The position numbers and the translations under genes are program-made. The notes beneath the pieces were generated by a model. That model ran no database searches. It saw nothing but the letters and a program-made list of their open reading frames with translations, and had not been told where the DNA came from. A DNA stretch of 32,036 nt from Ruminococcaceae bacterium UBA1767 (GTDB lineage: Bacteria > Bacillota > Clostridia > Oscillospirales > Acutalibacteraceae): positions 6,011 to 38,046 of the forward strand of contig DCGX01000066.1 of assembly GCA_002315505.1 (NCBI GenBank), read 5' to 3'. Of this stretch, positions 22,137-30,509 are shown one piece after another; position 1 is the first letter of the stretch; each line of letters opens with the position of its first letter.

Positions 22137-22628
22137 TTATAATTCGATTTCGAAGCTCTGCTCTTCGGTAAGGTCAACAACTGTGCAGTCGTTGGCATAG
22201 ATGCATTCGGGAAGAACAATCATCGCGCTGAGCTGTTCTTTTGTTGCAGGCAGAGGAGCAAGGTGCCATATTGCCGCATTAATGAGAACGAGTGTGTTTT
22301 TCGGTACAATGAATGCCTTTGCAAACTCGTTAACGGATTTTCCTGCTGAGGCAGGTGCACAGTGAATAATCATATCATCATTGAGCGGTAAAATCATTTC
22401 CCATGTTGTTGTGTGATATTCCTGCTGAGTGATTATGAACTTCTCAGGTCTGTTGACAAGAATGGGTGAGAATGCGAGATTGCACATTGCGTTGGCTGTC
22501 AGCCTGTCGGGGAAAAAGCTGTGAAGAGCACCTTTAAGTGCATAGCCCTGCGGCTGAGCCATGTTGTAAAATCTGCCGAACGGAGCGAAGTTTTCGTTTG
22601 TAATCGGTTCTGCTTTTATCTGTAACAT
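22137..22628 (-). CDS. Ureidoglycolate-lyase (AllA)-like cupin family protein
   Basis: This 163-residue soluble protein is the only minus-strand gene after the tRNA. The start, PITNENFAPFGRFYN (8-22), matches the opening of AllA-family proteins ('...enFapFG...'). Cupin-type strands follow: ILVNRPEKFIITQQEYH with a His, WEMILPLNDDMIIHCAP, and FIVPKNTLVLINAAIWHLAPLPA with the family's 'g.WH.pl' turn. AllA releases urea and glyoxylate from ureidoglycolate, but Firmicute homologues of this size often lie outside allantoin clusters and no other purine-degradation gene is here, so the true reaction may differ. Its ribosome site AGAGGT precedes the ATG (minus strand, near 22638). It is divergent from the his operon. 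Confidence 0.7.
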   Translation of the reverse strand: MLQIKAEPITNENFAPFGRFYNMAQPQGYALKGALHSFFPDRLTANAMCNLAFSPILVNRPEKFIITQQEYHTTTWEMILPLNDDMIIHCAPASAGKSVNEFAKAFIVPKNTLVLINAAIWHLAPLPATKEQLSAMIVLPECIYANDCTVVDLTEEQSFEIEL

Positions 22629-22709
22629 AATTATTACCTCTTTTGTTTTGAGATTAATAAAATATTATCATAAATATAATAATTTTTCAAGTAAAAACGG
22701 TAAATGCAC

Positions 22710-22738
22710 TTGACTTTAGTTAAATAATGTGATATCAT
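22710..22738 (+). promoter_or_regulatory. Promoter of the histidine operon
   Basis: TTGACT (22710-22715) and TATCAT (22733-22738) with a 17-base spacer. The start would fall about 20 bases before ATG 22765, so there is no room for a T-box or leader peptide. Control should act at initiation. Confidence 0.75.
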
Positions 22739-22747
22739 AATGTGCGA
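22733..22747. promoter_or_regulatory. Candidate operator at the his promoter
   Basis: TATCATAATGTGCGA overlaps the -10 box and start point. It matches the perfect palindrome TATCACAATGTGATA at 30474-30488 in 12 of 15 positions. An AATGTGATAT block just upstream (22726-22735) also occurs at the other promoter. The TrpR-like protein encoded next is the natural candidate to bind here. Part of the similarity comes from both sites overlapping -10 boxes, so the evidence is moderate. Confidence 0.4.
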
Positions 22748-22764
22748 ATTACAGGGGTGATAGT

Positions 22765-23052
22765 ATGAATTTCAGAAATGAAGCAACCGATAATTTATTT
22801 AAAACAATTTTAAAGCTCAAAACAGTTGACGAATGTTATCTGTTCTTTGAGGATTTGTGTACAGTTAAGGAGCTTCGTGATATGTCGATGCGCTATCATG
22901 CGGCTACTCTTTTGTTTGATAAGGTAAATTATGATAATGTTGTAAAAACAGCAAAATTAAGTACAGGAACCGTAAGCCGTGTAAATACCTGTATCAAGTA
23001 CGGCAACGGCGGATATAAACTTGCAATTGAAAGGCAACGAGAAGATGACTGA
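22765..23052 (+). CDS. yerC: TrpR-like transcriptional regulator, YerC/YecD family
   Basis: This 95-residue protein matches the YerC/YecD family of TrpR-like repressors. Helices LFKTILKLKTVDECYLFFEDLCT and VKELRDMSMRYHAATLLFDK are followed by the helix-turn-helix YDNVVKTAKLSTGTVSRVNTC, ending with GNGGYKLAIERQ. TrpR relatives bind DNA as intertwined dimers, with an amino acid as corepressor. As first gene of the histidine operon it is the obvious candidate for the His-responsive repressor of this operon and of itself. That assignment is inferred from context and from the known frequent link of this family with his genes in Firmicutes. Its last eight bases overlap hisZ, giving translational coupling. 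Confidence 0.88.
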   Translation: MNFRNEATDNLFKTILKLKTVDECYLFFEDLCTVKELRDMSMRYHAATLLFDKVNYDNVVKTAKLSTGTVSRVNTCIKYGNGGYKLAIERQREDD

Positions 23053-24139
23053 GTTAACTATTAGAAAAGAAGAACAGGTTGTATTTGCACTTCGTTCACT
23101 TTATGAAATGTTCGGATACAGACCCTATAAGATGACAAAATTTGAGGAATATGACCTTTATGTCAGATATAAGGATTTCCTCATTTCCGAAAATGTAATT
23201 ACATTTAACGACACCAACGGACGACTTATGGCACTTAAGCCCGATGTCACACTGTCGATTATCAAGAATAAAACAGATGAAGGCTCACTGAAAAAGGTTT
23301 ATTATAACGAAAATGTGTATCGTGTTTCAAAGGGCACAAATTCGTTTAAGGAAATAATGCAGGTCGGACTTGAATGCATCGGCGATGTTGACAGCTACTG
23401 CCTTTGTGAGGTGCTTAATCTTGCTTGTAAGAGTCTTACTTACATTTCGGACAGAAGTGTTCTGAGCGTTTCAAATTTTGATATTATTTTGAATTTGCTT
23501 GAAAGTGAAAACATTGAAGCAGACGTAAGGTCACGGATTCTCGATTTAATCAGCAAGAAGAGTGTACATGATCTGATAGCGATTTGCAAAGAAAATGACG
23601 TAAGCGAAAAGACAGCTGGGCTTATTAATGCAATAGCATCATTATACGGAAAGCCTGAATTTGTATTTGAAAAGCTCGATGAGCTTCTTCCGGGTGATGA
23701 AAATGTTGAGAGCTTCCGAAAAATAATCAATTCTCTTGATGACGAAGCACAAAAGCTCGTTGAAATTGATTTCTCGACGGTCGGTGATTCGCGTTATTAT
23801 AACGGCATTGCATTCAAGGGCTTTGTTGACGGGATTTCGGGCAGTGTTCTTTCGGGCGGTCAGTATGACAAGCTTATGAATAGAATGAAGCAGAATGATA
23901 AGGCTGTCGGCTTTGCGATTTATCTTGATATGCTCGAAAGACTTAACGAAACAGTTAATGAGTATGATGTTGACGTTGTAATGCTTTATGAAAGGGATTG
24001 CAACATAAAGAAGCTGAATCGTGAGATTGAAAAAATAACATATAACGGAACTAAGGTTATGGCTTTGACAAGTATTCCGAATGAAATAAAATACAGAAAA
24101 CTGATGAAATTCGACGGTGAGGAGGCAAAGGAAGTATGA
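23045..24139 (+). CDS. hisZ: ATP phosphoribosyltransferase regulatory subunit HisZ
   Basis: I take ATG 23045, inside the end of yerC, as the start (364 residues). The protein is a class II histidyl-tRNA-synthetase paralogue: an N-terminal catalytic-like core with PYKMTKFEEYDLY, LKPDVTLSII and VYYNENVYRVSK (motif-2-like), then SRYYNGIAFKGFVDG and SGGQYDKLM. These motifs match HisZ proteins. It lacks a full C-terminal anticodon-binding domain, ending in a shortened VDVVMLYERDCN segment, so it does not charge tRNA. HisZ forms a hetero-octamer with short-form HisG and confers activity and histidine feedback. Its partner hisG overlaps its stop (ATGA) and is indeed the short form, which supports the assignment. 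Confidence 0.92.
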   Translation: MTELTIRKEEQVVFALRSLYEMFGYRPYKMTKFEEYDLYVRYKDFLISENVITFNDTNGRLMALKPDVTLSIIKNKTDEGSLKKVYYNENVYRVSKGTNSFKEIMQVGLECIGDVDSYCLCEVLNLACKSLTYISDRSVLSVSNFDIILNLLESENIEADVRSRILDLISKKSVHDLIAICKENDVSEKTAGLINAIASLYGKPEFVFEKLDELLPGDENVESFRKIINSLDDEAQKLVEIDFSTVGDSRYYNGIAFKGFVDGISGSVLSGGQYDKLMNRMKQNDKAVGFAIYLDMLERLNETVNEYDVDVVMLYERDCNIKKLNREIEKITYNGTKVMALTSIPNEIKYRKLMKFDGEEAKEV

Positions 24140-24774
24140 AACAGATGCTTAATGTAGCCTTACCGAAGGGAAGACTCGGAGAAAAGGTCTATGCAATGTT
24201 TGAAAAAGCAGGCTTCGAGTGTCCGTCAATTAAGGAAAATAATCGTAAGCTCATATTTGAAAATGAGGAAAAGGGTGTCAGATATTTCTGGGTAAAGCCG
24301 TCTGACGTTGCGATTTATGTTGAACGTGGAGCTGCGGATATCGGCGTTGCAGGTAAGGATATTCTGCTCGAATATGAGCCTGATGTTTATGAGCTTCTCG
24401 ACCTCGATATCGGAAAATGCAGAATGGCTGTTGCCGCTCCGAAGGATTTCCGTGATGATTCGCAGAGAACGTTGAAGGTCGCAACCAAGTTTTCAAATAT
24501 CGCACAGAACTATTATAATTCCTGCGGCAGAGACATTGATATGATTCACCTTAACGGCTCAATCGAGATTGCTCCGATTTTGGGACTTTCCGATGTAATT
24601 GTTGATATCGTTGAAACGGGAACAACACTCAAGGAAAACAATCTTGAGGTTAAGGAAACAATCGTTCCGATAAGTGCACGATTGATAGCTAATAAAACCA
24701 GCTTTCGCTTCAAAAGTGAACTGATTGAAAAAATTAAAAATGAACTTGCATCGCAAACGGGGGAAATAAAATGA
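24136..24774 (+). CDS. hisG: ATP phosphoribosyltransferase, short form (HisG)
   Basis: This 212-residue protein catalyses the first step of histidine synthesis, joining ATP and PRPP to give phosphoribosyl-ATP. Periplasmic-binding-protein-like domains are shown by LNVALPKGRLGEKVY at the start, DVAIYVERGAADIGVAGKD, and the PRPP-binding VIVDIVETGTTLKENNLE. It stops after two domains, without the C-terminal ACT-like regulatory domain of long HisG, so it needs HisZ. Start and stop codons overlap hisZ and hisD by ATGA. Confidence 0.96.
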   Translation: MKQMLNVALPKGRLGEKVYAMFEKAGFECPSIKENNRKLIFENEEKGVRYFWVKPSDVAIYVERGAADIGVAGKDILLEYEPDVYELLDLDIGKCRMAVAAPKDFRDDSQRTLKVATKFSNIAQNYYNSCGRDIDMIHLNGSIEIAPILGLSDVIVDIVETGTTLKENNLEVKETIVPISARLIANKTSFRFKSELIEKIKNELASQTGEIK

Positions 24775-26048
24775 TTAAAATATTAAATTGCAACGAGGTT
24801 TCAAGTGAAGAAATCTTTGCTCGTCAGAATATCAGCTTAAATGTTGAGAACATTGTCGCAGATATTATTTATAATGTCAGAAAAAACGGTGACAAGGCTC
24901 TTTTTGAATACACAGAAAAGTTTGATAAAGCGAAGCTCGATTGTCTGCTTGTAAGTGCAGATGAAATTGAGGAGGCATTTTCTCTCGTTTCTTTTGAATT
25001 TATCAATATACTCAAAAAAGCATCAAAGAATATTAAAAAATTCCATGAAAAGCAGGTTCGTAACAGCTTTATTATCAATGATGATGACGGAATTGTTATG
25101 GGTCAGAAGATTATTCCTGTTGACCGTGCAGGACTTTATGTACCGGGCGGCACAGCGGCTTATCCGTCAACTGTTCTTATGGATTCAATCCCTGCGAAGA
25201 TTGCAGGTGTAAAAGAGGTTATTATGGTAACACCGCCGTCAGCTGACGGAAAGGTTAATCCCGTTATTCTTGCGGCTGCGAAGATTGCGGGTGTTGATAA
25301 AATATATAAGGTCGGCGGAGCACAGGCTATTGCCGCACTTGCTTATGGTACAGAATCAATCCCGAAGGTTGATAAGATTGTAGGCCCGGGCAATGCTTTT
25401 GTTGCTGAGGCTAAAAAGCAGGTTTTCGGTAAGGTGTCCATTGATATGATTGCAGGACCGAGTGAAATCCTCATTGTAGCCGATGAAAAGACCAATCCGA
25501 AGTATGCCGCCGCTGACTTGCTTTCACAGGCTGAGCATGATAAAAATGCAAGCGCAGTTCTCGTTACAAATTCAATGAAGCTCGCACAGGCTGTTCAGTA
25601 TGAGCTTGAGGTACAGATTCCTCAGCTTGAAAGATGTGAAATAGCAAGAGCATCCATTGATGACAACGGTAAAATTATTGTTGCTGATTCGATTGATAAG
25701 GTGATTGAGATTACAAACGAAATTGCACCTGAGCATCTTGAGCTTTGCATAGATAATCCGTTTGATTATCTCAACGCATTCCGTCATGCAGGTTCGATTT
25801 TCCTCGGCAGAAACTGTCCCGAGGCACTCGGTGATTATTTCGCAGGACCTAATCATACTCTTCCGACAAGCGGTACTGCTAAGTTTTCGAGTCCGCTTTC
25901 AGTTGATGACTTTGTTAAGAAAACACAGTATACCTATTACACACGTGATGCGCTTAAAAAGGTTGCAGACGATGTTGCATATTTTGCACGCAAGGAAGGA
26001 CTTACCGCTCACGCAAGAAGTGCAGTTATCAGATTAGAGGATGAATAA
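24771..26048 (+). CDS. hisD: Histidinol dehydrogenase (HisD)
   Basis: This 425-residue enzyme oxidises histidinol to histidine in two NAD-dependent steps with a zinc ion. Visible features are GLYVPGGTAAYPST, the NAD-region GPGNAFVAEAKKQVFG, the zinc ligands Gln253 and His256 (SQAEHD), the catalytic pair Glu321-His322 (PEHLEL), Asp355 (LGDYFAGPNH) and His414 (TAHARSA). All expected active-site residues are present, and length is typical. It starts at ATGA overlapping hisG. Confidence 0.97.
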   Translation: MIKILNCNEVSSEEIFARQNISLNVENIVADIIYNVRKNGDKALFEYTEKFDKAKLDCLLVSADEIEEAFSLVSFEFINILKKASKNIKKFHEKQVRNSFIINDDDGIVMGQKIIPVDRAGLYVPGGTAAYPSTVLMDSIPAKIAGVKEVIMVTPPSADGKVNPVILAAAKIAGVDKIYKVGGAQAIAALAYGTESIPKVDKIVGPGNAFVAEAKKQVFGKVSIDMIAGPSEILIVADEKTNPKYAAADLLSQAEHDKNASAVLVTNSMKLAQAVQYELEVQIPQLERCEIARASIDDNGKIIVADSIDKVIEITNEIAPEHLELCIDNPFDYLNAFRHAGSIFLGRNCPEALGDYFAGPNHTLPTSGTAKFSSPLSVDDFVKKTQYTYYTRDALKKVADDVAYFARKEGLTAHARSAVIRLEDE

Positions 26049-26050
26049 TA

Positions 26051-27106
26051 ATGAGTAAATTTTTCAGTAGTAAATTCGATGCTCTCGAGCCGTATGTTCC
26101 CGGAGAACAGCCGAGAGATATGAAATATGTCAAACTAAACACAAACGAATCTCCATTCCCTCCGTCGGAAAAGGCACTGAAAAATGCCGCAGAGGCCGCA
26201 CAGAGATTACAGCTTTATTCTGACCCGGAATGTACCGCACTCGTTGAGAAGGCTTGTGAGGTTTTTGGTCTTGAAAAGGGCGAGATTATTATGAATAACG
26301 GCTCTGACGAAACCTTGTATTTTGCCTTTGCCGCATTCTGCGATGAGAATCATCCTGCCGCTTTCCCGAATATAAGCTATGCCTTTTATCCTGTATTTGC
26401 GGAGATGAACAGAATTCCGTATGAGCAGATTCCTCTGAATGATGATTTTACAATCAATGTTGAGGATTATATCGGAATCAATAAAACTATTTTTATAGCC
26501 AATCCTAATGCACCGACAGGTATTGCACTTTCAGTTGAAGATATTGAAAGAATCGTTAAGAGTAATCCGAATAATGTTGTTGTAATTGATGAAGCCTATG
26601 TTGATTTCGGTGCAGAAACTTGTATTCCGCTTGTAAAGAAATATGATAATCTTCTTGTTGTACAGACGTTCTCTAAGTCACGTTCGATGGCAGGTGCAAG
26701 ACTCGGCTTCGGTATTGCCGATAAGGATATTATCCGTGACCTGAACACAATCAGATATTCCACAAATCCGTACAATATCAATAGCATGACAATTGCTGCA
26801 GGCGTCGGAGCCTTGAGTGATGAGGAATACACTAAGAAAAATTGTCAGACAATAATTGAAAACAGAAAATTTACTGTTGATGAGCTTACAAAGCTCGGCT
26901 TTGATATTCTGCCGTCAAAGGCTAATTTCGTATTTGCAAAGCATCCTCAGATGGATGGTAAGGAAATTTATCTTGAGCTTAAGAAGAGAGGCATTCTTGT
27001 TCGTCACTTCGACAAGGAATTGCTTACTCAGTATAACAGAATTACAATCGGCTCAAAGGAGCAAATGCAGATACTTATTGACAATTTGAAGGAAATGGTG
27101 ATGTGA
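26051..27106 (+). CDS. hisC: Histidinol-phosphate aminotransferase (HisC)
   Basis: This 351-residue fold-type I PLP enzyme transfers an amino group from glutamate to imidazole acetol phosphate. Motifs are KLNTNESPFPPS (substrate loop, 28-39), NNGSDETLYFAF (PLP phosphate site), ANPNAPTG with Asn152, VIDEAYVDF with Asp180 and Tyr183, and the Schiff-base Lys209 in TFSKSRSMAGARLGF. C-terminal arginines sit in ILVRHF and YNRITIGS. It lies two bases after hisD. Confidence 0.95.
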   Translation: MSKFFSSKFDALEPYVPGEQPRDMKYVKLNTNESPFPPSEKALKNAAEAAQRLQLYSDPECTALVEKACEVFGLEKGEIIMNNGSDETLYFAFAAFCDENHPAAFPNISYAFYPVFAEMNRIPYEQIPLNDDFTINVEDYIGINKTIFIANPNAPTGIALSVEDIERIVKSNPNNVVVIDEAYVDFGAETCIPLVKKYDNLLVVQTFSKSRSMAGARLGFGIADKDIIRDLNTIRYSTNPYNINSMTIAAGVGALSDEEYTKKNCQTIIENRKFTVDELTKLGFDILPSKANFVFAKHPQMDGKEIYLELKKRGILVRHFDKELLTQYNRITIGSKEQMQILIDNLKEMVM

Positions 27107-27694
27107 ATGAGAACTGTTAAAATTGACAGAAAAACAGCTGAAACCGATATTTCACTTTCTCTGAACCTTGACGGAAAGGGCGAAAGCAAAATTGATACAG
27201 GCTGTGGCTTTCTGAATCATATGCTCACTCTTTTTTCAAAGCACGGAAGATTTGACCTTGAGGTTTCTTGCAAGGGTGACGTTGATGTTGATTATCATCA
27301 CACAGTTGAGGATATCGGCATTGTGCTCGGTCAGGCATTTGAAAAGGCTCTTGGTGATAAGAAGGGCATTATCCGTTACGGAAATATGATTCTTCCGATG
27401 GACGAAACACTCATTCTTACGGCAGTTGACATCTCCGGCAGAAGCTACCTCGGATATAAATTAAATATCCCGACACAGAGAGTCGGTGACTTCGATACGG
27501 AGCTTGTTGAGGAATTTTTCCTTGCATTTGTCCGCAATTTCCCGATTTCACTTCACATAAAACAGCTTGAAGGCACAAACTCACACCACATTATTGAGGG
27601 TACATTCAAGTCTGTTGCAAGAACACTTAAGCAGGCTGTTAAAATTGATGCAGACTTTGCTGACGAGATTCCGTCAACGAAAGGAGTTCTTTAA
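27107..27694 (+). CDS. hisB: Imidazoleglycerol-phosphate dehydratase (HisB, monofunctional)
   Basis: This 195-residue enzyme dehydrates imidazole glycerol phosphate, using a manganese cluster held by two HHxxE motifs: HHTVE (His64, His65, Glu68) and HHIIE (His160, His161, Glu164). FLNHMLTLFSKHG is also conserved. There is no N-terminal phosphatase domain as in E. coli HisB, so histidinol-phosphate must be dephosphorylated by a separate enzyme not encoded here. It directly follows the hisC stop and overlaps hisH by one base. Confidence 0.97.
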   Translation: MRTVKIDRKTAETDISLSLNLDGKGESKIDTGCGFLNHMLTLFSKHGRFDLEVSCKGDVDVDYHHTVEDIGIVLGQAFEKALGDKKGIIRYGNMILPMDETLILTAVDISGRSYLGYKLNIPTQRVGDFDTELVEEFFLAFVRNFPISLHIKQLEGTNSHHIIEGTFKSVARTLKQAVKIDADFADEIPSTKGVL

Positions 27695-28311
27695 TGCTCT
27701 GTATAGTTGATTACGGTGTAGGTAACCTGTTTTCTTTAAAATGCTCACTTGATTCAATCGGTGTTGAGGCTGTTGTCAGCTCGGATGAAAAGGTTATACG
27801 CAGTGCGGACAGAATTATTCTTCCGGGTGTCGGTGCATTTGATGATGCGGCGAAGAAACTGCGTGACACGGGACTTGATAAGGTTGTTGTTGATGAGGCT
27901 GAGAACGGTAAGCCGCTTATGGGAATATGTCTTGGTATGCAGATGCTTTTTGAAAAAAGCTATGAATACGGCGAGCATGACGGACTCGGACTTATTAAAG
28001 GAAATGTCAGACCGATTGCCGATGTTATTCCCGCTGATTTGAAAATTCCGCATATCGGATGGAATGCACTCGAATTCAAGGGCGAGAAAAGTCCGGTTTT
28101 TAAATACATAAATGAAGGCGATTTTGTTTATTTTGTTCATTCGTTCTATGCGGCGGATTGTGACGAAAGCACTATTGCCGTATCGGAATATGGTGCACCT
28201 CTTACTGCGGCAGTGCAGAGCGGTAATGTGTACGGCTGTCAGTTCCACCCCGAAAAGAGCGGAAGGACGGGACTTAATATATTAAAGGCATTTTGCGAAA
28301 CGGAGGTATAA
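27694..28311 (+). CDS. hisH: Imidazole glycerol phosphate synthase, glutaminase subunit (HisH)
   Basis: This 205-residue class I glutamine amidotransferase has the triad Cys79 (GICLGMQ), His185 and Glu187 (QFHPEKS). The N terminus CIVDYGVGNLFS and the PGVGAFD loop are typical. It delivers ammonia to HisF, forming IGP and AICAR from PRFAR. The start codon overlaps the hisB stop (TAATG), and hisA follows one base after its stop. Confidence 0.96.
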   Translation: MLCIVDYGVGNLFSLKCSLDSIGVEAVVSSDEKVIRSADRIILPGVGAFDDAAKKLRDTGLDKVVVDEAENGKPLMGICLGMQMLFEKSYEYGEHDGLGLIKGNVRPIADVIPADLKIPHIGWNALEFKGEKSPVFKYINEGDFVYFVHSFYAADCDESTIAVSEYGAPLTAAVQSGNVYGCQFHPEKSGRTGLNILKAFCETEV

Positions 28312-28312
28312 G

Positions 28313-29026
28313 ATGAAGCTGTTTCCTGCGATAGATTTATTTGATTCAAAGGCTGTAAGACTTCTTAAAGGCGACTATGCTCAGATGACGGTTTACAGTG
28401 ATAATCCGCTTGAAATTGCGAAAGATTTTGAAAATGCAGGTGCAACCTGTATTCATCTTGTTGACCTTGAAGGCGCAAAAAGCGGTGAAACTCCTAATTT
28501 TGAAACTGTGATGAAAATAGTAAGCAATACATCACTTTTCTCTGAAATTGGCGGAGGTATCCGTGATATGAATACCGTCAAGAAATACATTGACGGCGGA
28601 GTGGACAGAGTTATTCTCGGCACTGCGGCTGTTAATGATGAGGCTTTTCTTATTGAGGCTGTTAAGAACTACGGCGAGAAAATTGCCGTGGGTGTTGATA
28701 TAAAGGATGGCTATGTTGCTATCAAGGGCTGGACTGAAAAGTCCGATTGTGATGCGTTTTCTTTCTGCGAAAAGATGCAGAAAATCGGTGTTAAAACTCT
28801 TATATGTACCGATATTTCAAAGGACGGTGCTATGCAGGGTACTAACCACGAGCTGTACAGAGAGCTTTGCGAAAGATTTGATATGCAGATTACTGCTTCA
28901 GGCGGTGTGTCGAGCATGGACGATGTTAAACGCCTTGCTAAGCTCGATATTTACGGAGCTATTATCGGCAAAGCATATTACACAGGTGCAATCAATCTGA
29001 AGGAAGCAATCGAGGTGGCAGAATGA
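28313..29026 (+). CDS. hisA: ProFAR isomerase (HisA)
   Basis: This 237-residue (beta/alpha)8 barrel isomerises ProFAR to PRFAR by an Amadori rearrangement. The catalytic pair is Asp8 (FPAIDLFDSKAVRL) and Asp129 (VGVDIKDG). The two phosphate sites are IGGGIRD (79-85) and ASGGVSSMDD. The ribosome site GGAGGT lies in the end of hisH, and the stop overlaps hisF by ATGA. Confidence 0.96.
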   Translation: MKLFPAIDLFDSKAVRLLKGDYAQMTVYSDNPLEIAKDFENAGATCIHLVDLEGAKSGETPNFETVMKIVSNTSLFSEIGGGIRDMNTVKKYIDGGVDRVILGTAAVNDEAFLIEAVKNYGEKIAVGVDIKDGYVAIKGWTEKSDCDAFSFCEKMQKIGVKTLICTDISKDGAMQGTNHELYRELCERFDMQITASGGVSSMDDVKRLAKLDIYGAIIGKAYYTGAINLKEAIEVAE

Positions 29027-29787
29027 TTACAAAGAGAATTATTCCGTGTCTTGATGTTAAAAACGGACGAGTTGTAAAGGGTGTCAATTTTGAAGGACTC
29101 AACGATGTTTCTTCACCTGTCGAGCTTGCTGAATTTTACAGTAACTGCGGAGCGGACGAGCTTGTTTTTTATGATATAACAGCTTCCTCTGACGGCAGAA
29201 AGCTCTTTGCCGATATTCTTTGCGAAACCGCAAGAAAAGTATTCATTCCGCTTACTGTCGGCGGCGGTATAAATACAGTAGCCGATTTTGACAGAGTATT
29301 AAAATGCGGTGCGGATAAGGTCAGTGTTAATTCGGGTGCAATCAGAAATCCCGGGCTTGTTACCGAGGCGGCTAAGCTCTACGGTGACCAGTGTGTTGTT
29401 ATTTCCGCTGATGTTAAACGTGTTGACGGTGTTTTTCGTGTTTTTGCCAAGGGCGGCAGAGAAAACACGGGCATGGAGGCTATTGAATGGATTAAGAGCT
29501 GTGTAGGCAACGGAGCAGGCGAGGTTGTGCTCAATTCCATTGATACCGACGGAGTTAAAAAGGGCTTCGACCTTGAAATGCTTGATGCTGTGTGCAATGC
29601 CGTAAATGTTCCTGTTATCGCTTCTGGCGGTGCAGGCTGTATTGATGACTTCACAACTCTTTTTAAAACCCTGCCGAAGGTTGATGCAGGTCTTGCCGCT
29701 TCTATATTCCATTTCGGTGAAGTGAGCATATCGGACCTTAAAAACGAACTTAAAAAGAATGACATTCCTGTCAGATTAGGATGGTAA
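29023..29787 (+). CDS. hisF: Imidazole glycerol phosphate synthase, cyclase subunit (HisF)
   Basis: This 254-residue (beta/alpha)8 barrel forms IGP synthase with HisH. Catalytic Asp11 lies in IIPCLDVKNGRVVKG and Asp130 in VISADVKR. Phosphate sites are VGGGIN (79-84) and ASGGAGCIDDF. It is related to HisA by ancient duplication and has the usual length. Confidence 0.97.
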   Translation: MITKRIIPCLDVKNGRVVKGVNFEGLNDVSSPVELAEFYSNCGADELVFYDITASSDGRKLFADILCETARKVFIPLTVGGGINTVADFDRVLKCGADKVSVNSGAIRNPGLVTEAAKLYGDQCVVISADVKRVDGVFRVFAKGGRENTGMEAIEWIKSCVGNGAGEVVLNSIDTDGVKKGFDLEMLDAVCNAVNVPVIASGGAGCIDDFTTLFKTLPKVDAGLAASIFHFGEVSISDLKNELKKNDIPVRLGW

Positions 29788-29789
29788 AT

Positions 29790-30437
29790 ATGATTAAAAT
29801 AGATGAACTTAAATTTGATGAAAAAGGTCTTATTCCTGCAATAGTTGTTGATGCAGACACAAAGCAGGTACTGACTCTTGCGTATATGAACAGAGAAAGT
29901 CTTGAAATTTCAATGCAGAAGGGACTTACCTGTTTCTTCAGCCGTTCAAGACAAAAGCTCTGGCTCAAGGGTGAAACAAGCGGAAATTATCAGCATATTG
30001 TTTCAATCACTGCAGATTGCGATAATGATGCTCTTACAGTTGAGGTTAAGCCTGACGGTCCTGCCTGTCATACAGGTACAACATCTTGCTTTACGAAGCC
30101 CGTGTGGGAGAGCGATGAGATTTCCGGATTCTCACTTGACGCTCTTATGACTCTTATCGAAGGCAGAAAGACAGAGAAAAAGGAAGGCTCATACACAACT
30201 TATTTGTTTGAAAAAGGAATTGATAAAATTCTCAAGAAGGTGGGCGAGGAGTCAACTGAGGTTATCATTGCCGCAAAGGGTAATGATAAGAAGGAAACTA
30301 TCTATGAGGTTGCCGACCTTACCTATCACGTAATGGTTATGATGATTGAAATGGGTATTTCACTTGAGGATATACATAACGAGCTTGCTTCACGTCATGT
30401 AATTGATAAAAAGGTCAAGCAGGAAAAAATGGTATAA
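29790..30437 (+). CDS. hisI: Bifunctional phosphoribosyl-AMP cyclohydrolase / phosphoribosyl-ATP pyrophosphatase (HisIE)
   Basis: This 215-residue fusion does steps two and three of the pathway. I prefer ATG 29790 to ATG 29781, since the latter lies within the end of hisF and AGGATGG then serves as ribosome site. The HisI part (1 to about 110) has FSRSRQKLWLKGETSGN, the metal-binding DCDNDALTVEV, and the zinc-type Cys motif ACHTGTTSCF. The HisE part (about 125-215) has KGIDKILKKVGEESTEVIIAAK and the helix EVADLTYHVMVMM with the acidic metal sites. It is the last his gene. No terminator hairpin is visible between its stop and the next promoter. Confidence 0.95.
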   Translation: MIKIDELKFDEKGLIPAIVVDADTKQVLTLAYMNRESLEISMQKGLTCFFSRSRQKLWLKGETSGNYQHIVSITADCDNDALTVEVKPDGPACHTGTTSCFTKPVWESDEISGFSLDALMTLIEGRKTEKKEGSYTTYLFEKGIDKILKKVGEESTEVIIAAKGNDKKETIYEVADLTYHVMVMMIEMGISLEDIHNELASRHVIDKKVKQEKMV

Positions 30438-30464
30438 TTGTTTAAAATTCTATTAAATAAATTG

Positions 30465-30492
30465 TTGACAAAATATCACAATGTGATATAAT
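30465..30492 (+). promoter_or_regulatory. Promoter of the T-box-controlled gene
   Basis: Perfect TTGACA (30465-30470) and TATAAT (30487-30492) with a 16-base spacer. It stands 28 bases after hisIE, so the T-box unit can be transcribed separately from the his operon. Confidence 0.85.
30474..30488. promoter_or_regulatory. 15-bp palindromic candidate operator in the promoter spacer
   Basis: TATCACA-A-TGTGATA is a perfect inverted repeat that fills the space between the -35 and -10 boxes and enters the -10 box, the classic place for a repressor. A 12-of-15 match lies at the his promoter (22733-22747). Confidence 0.55.
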
Positions 30493-30509
30493 TAGCGTAT
30501 ATTTTAAAT

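Noticed and set aside
22629..22709. Minus-strand promoter for the cupin-like gene (TTGAAA-17-TAATAT in the reverse reading)
   Set aside because: The -10 match is only four of six in a very AT-rich stretch. A promoter must exist here, but I cannot fix its position with confidence.
30438..30464. Terminator after hisIE
   Set aside because: No inverted repeat is present in the 27 bases before the next promoter, so read-through into the T-box leader is more likely than termination here.
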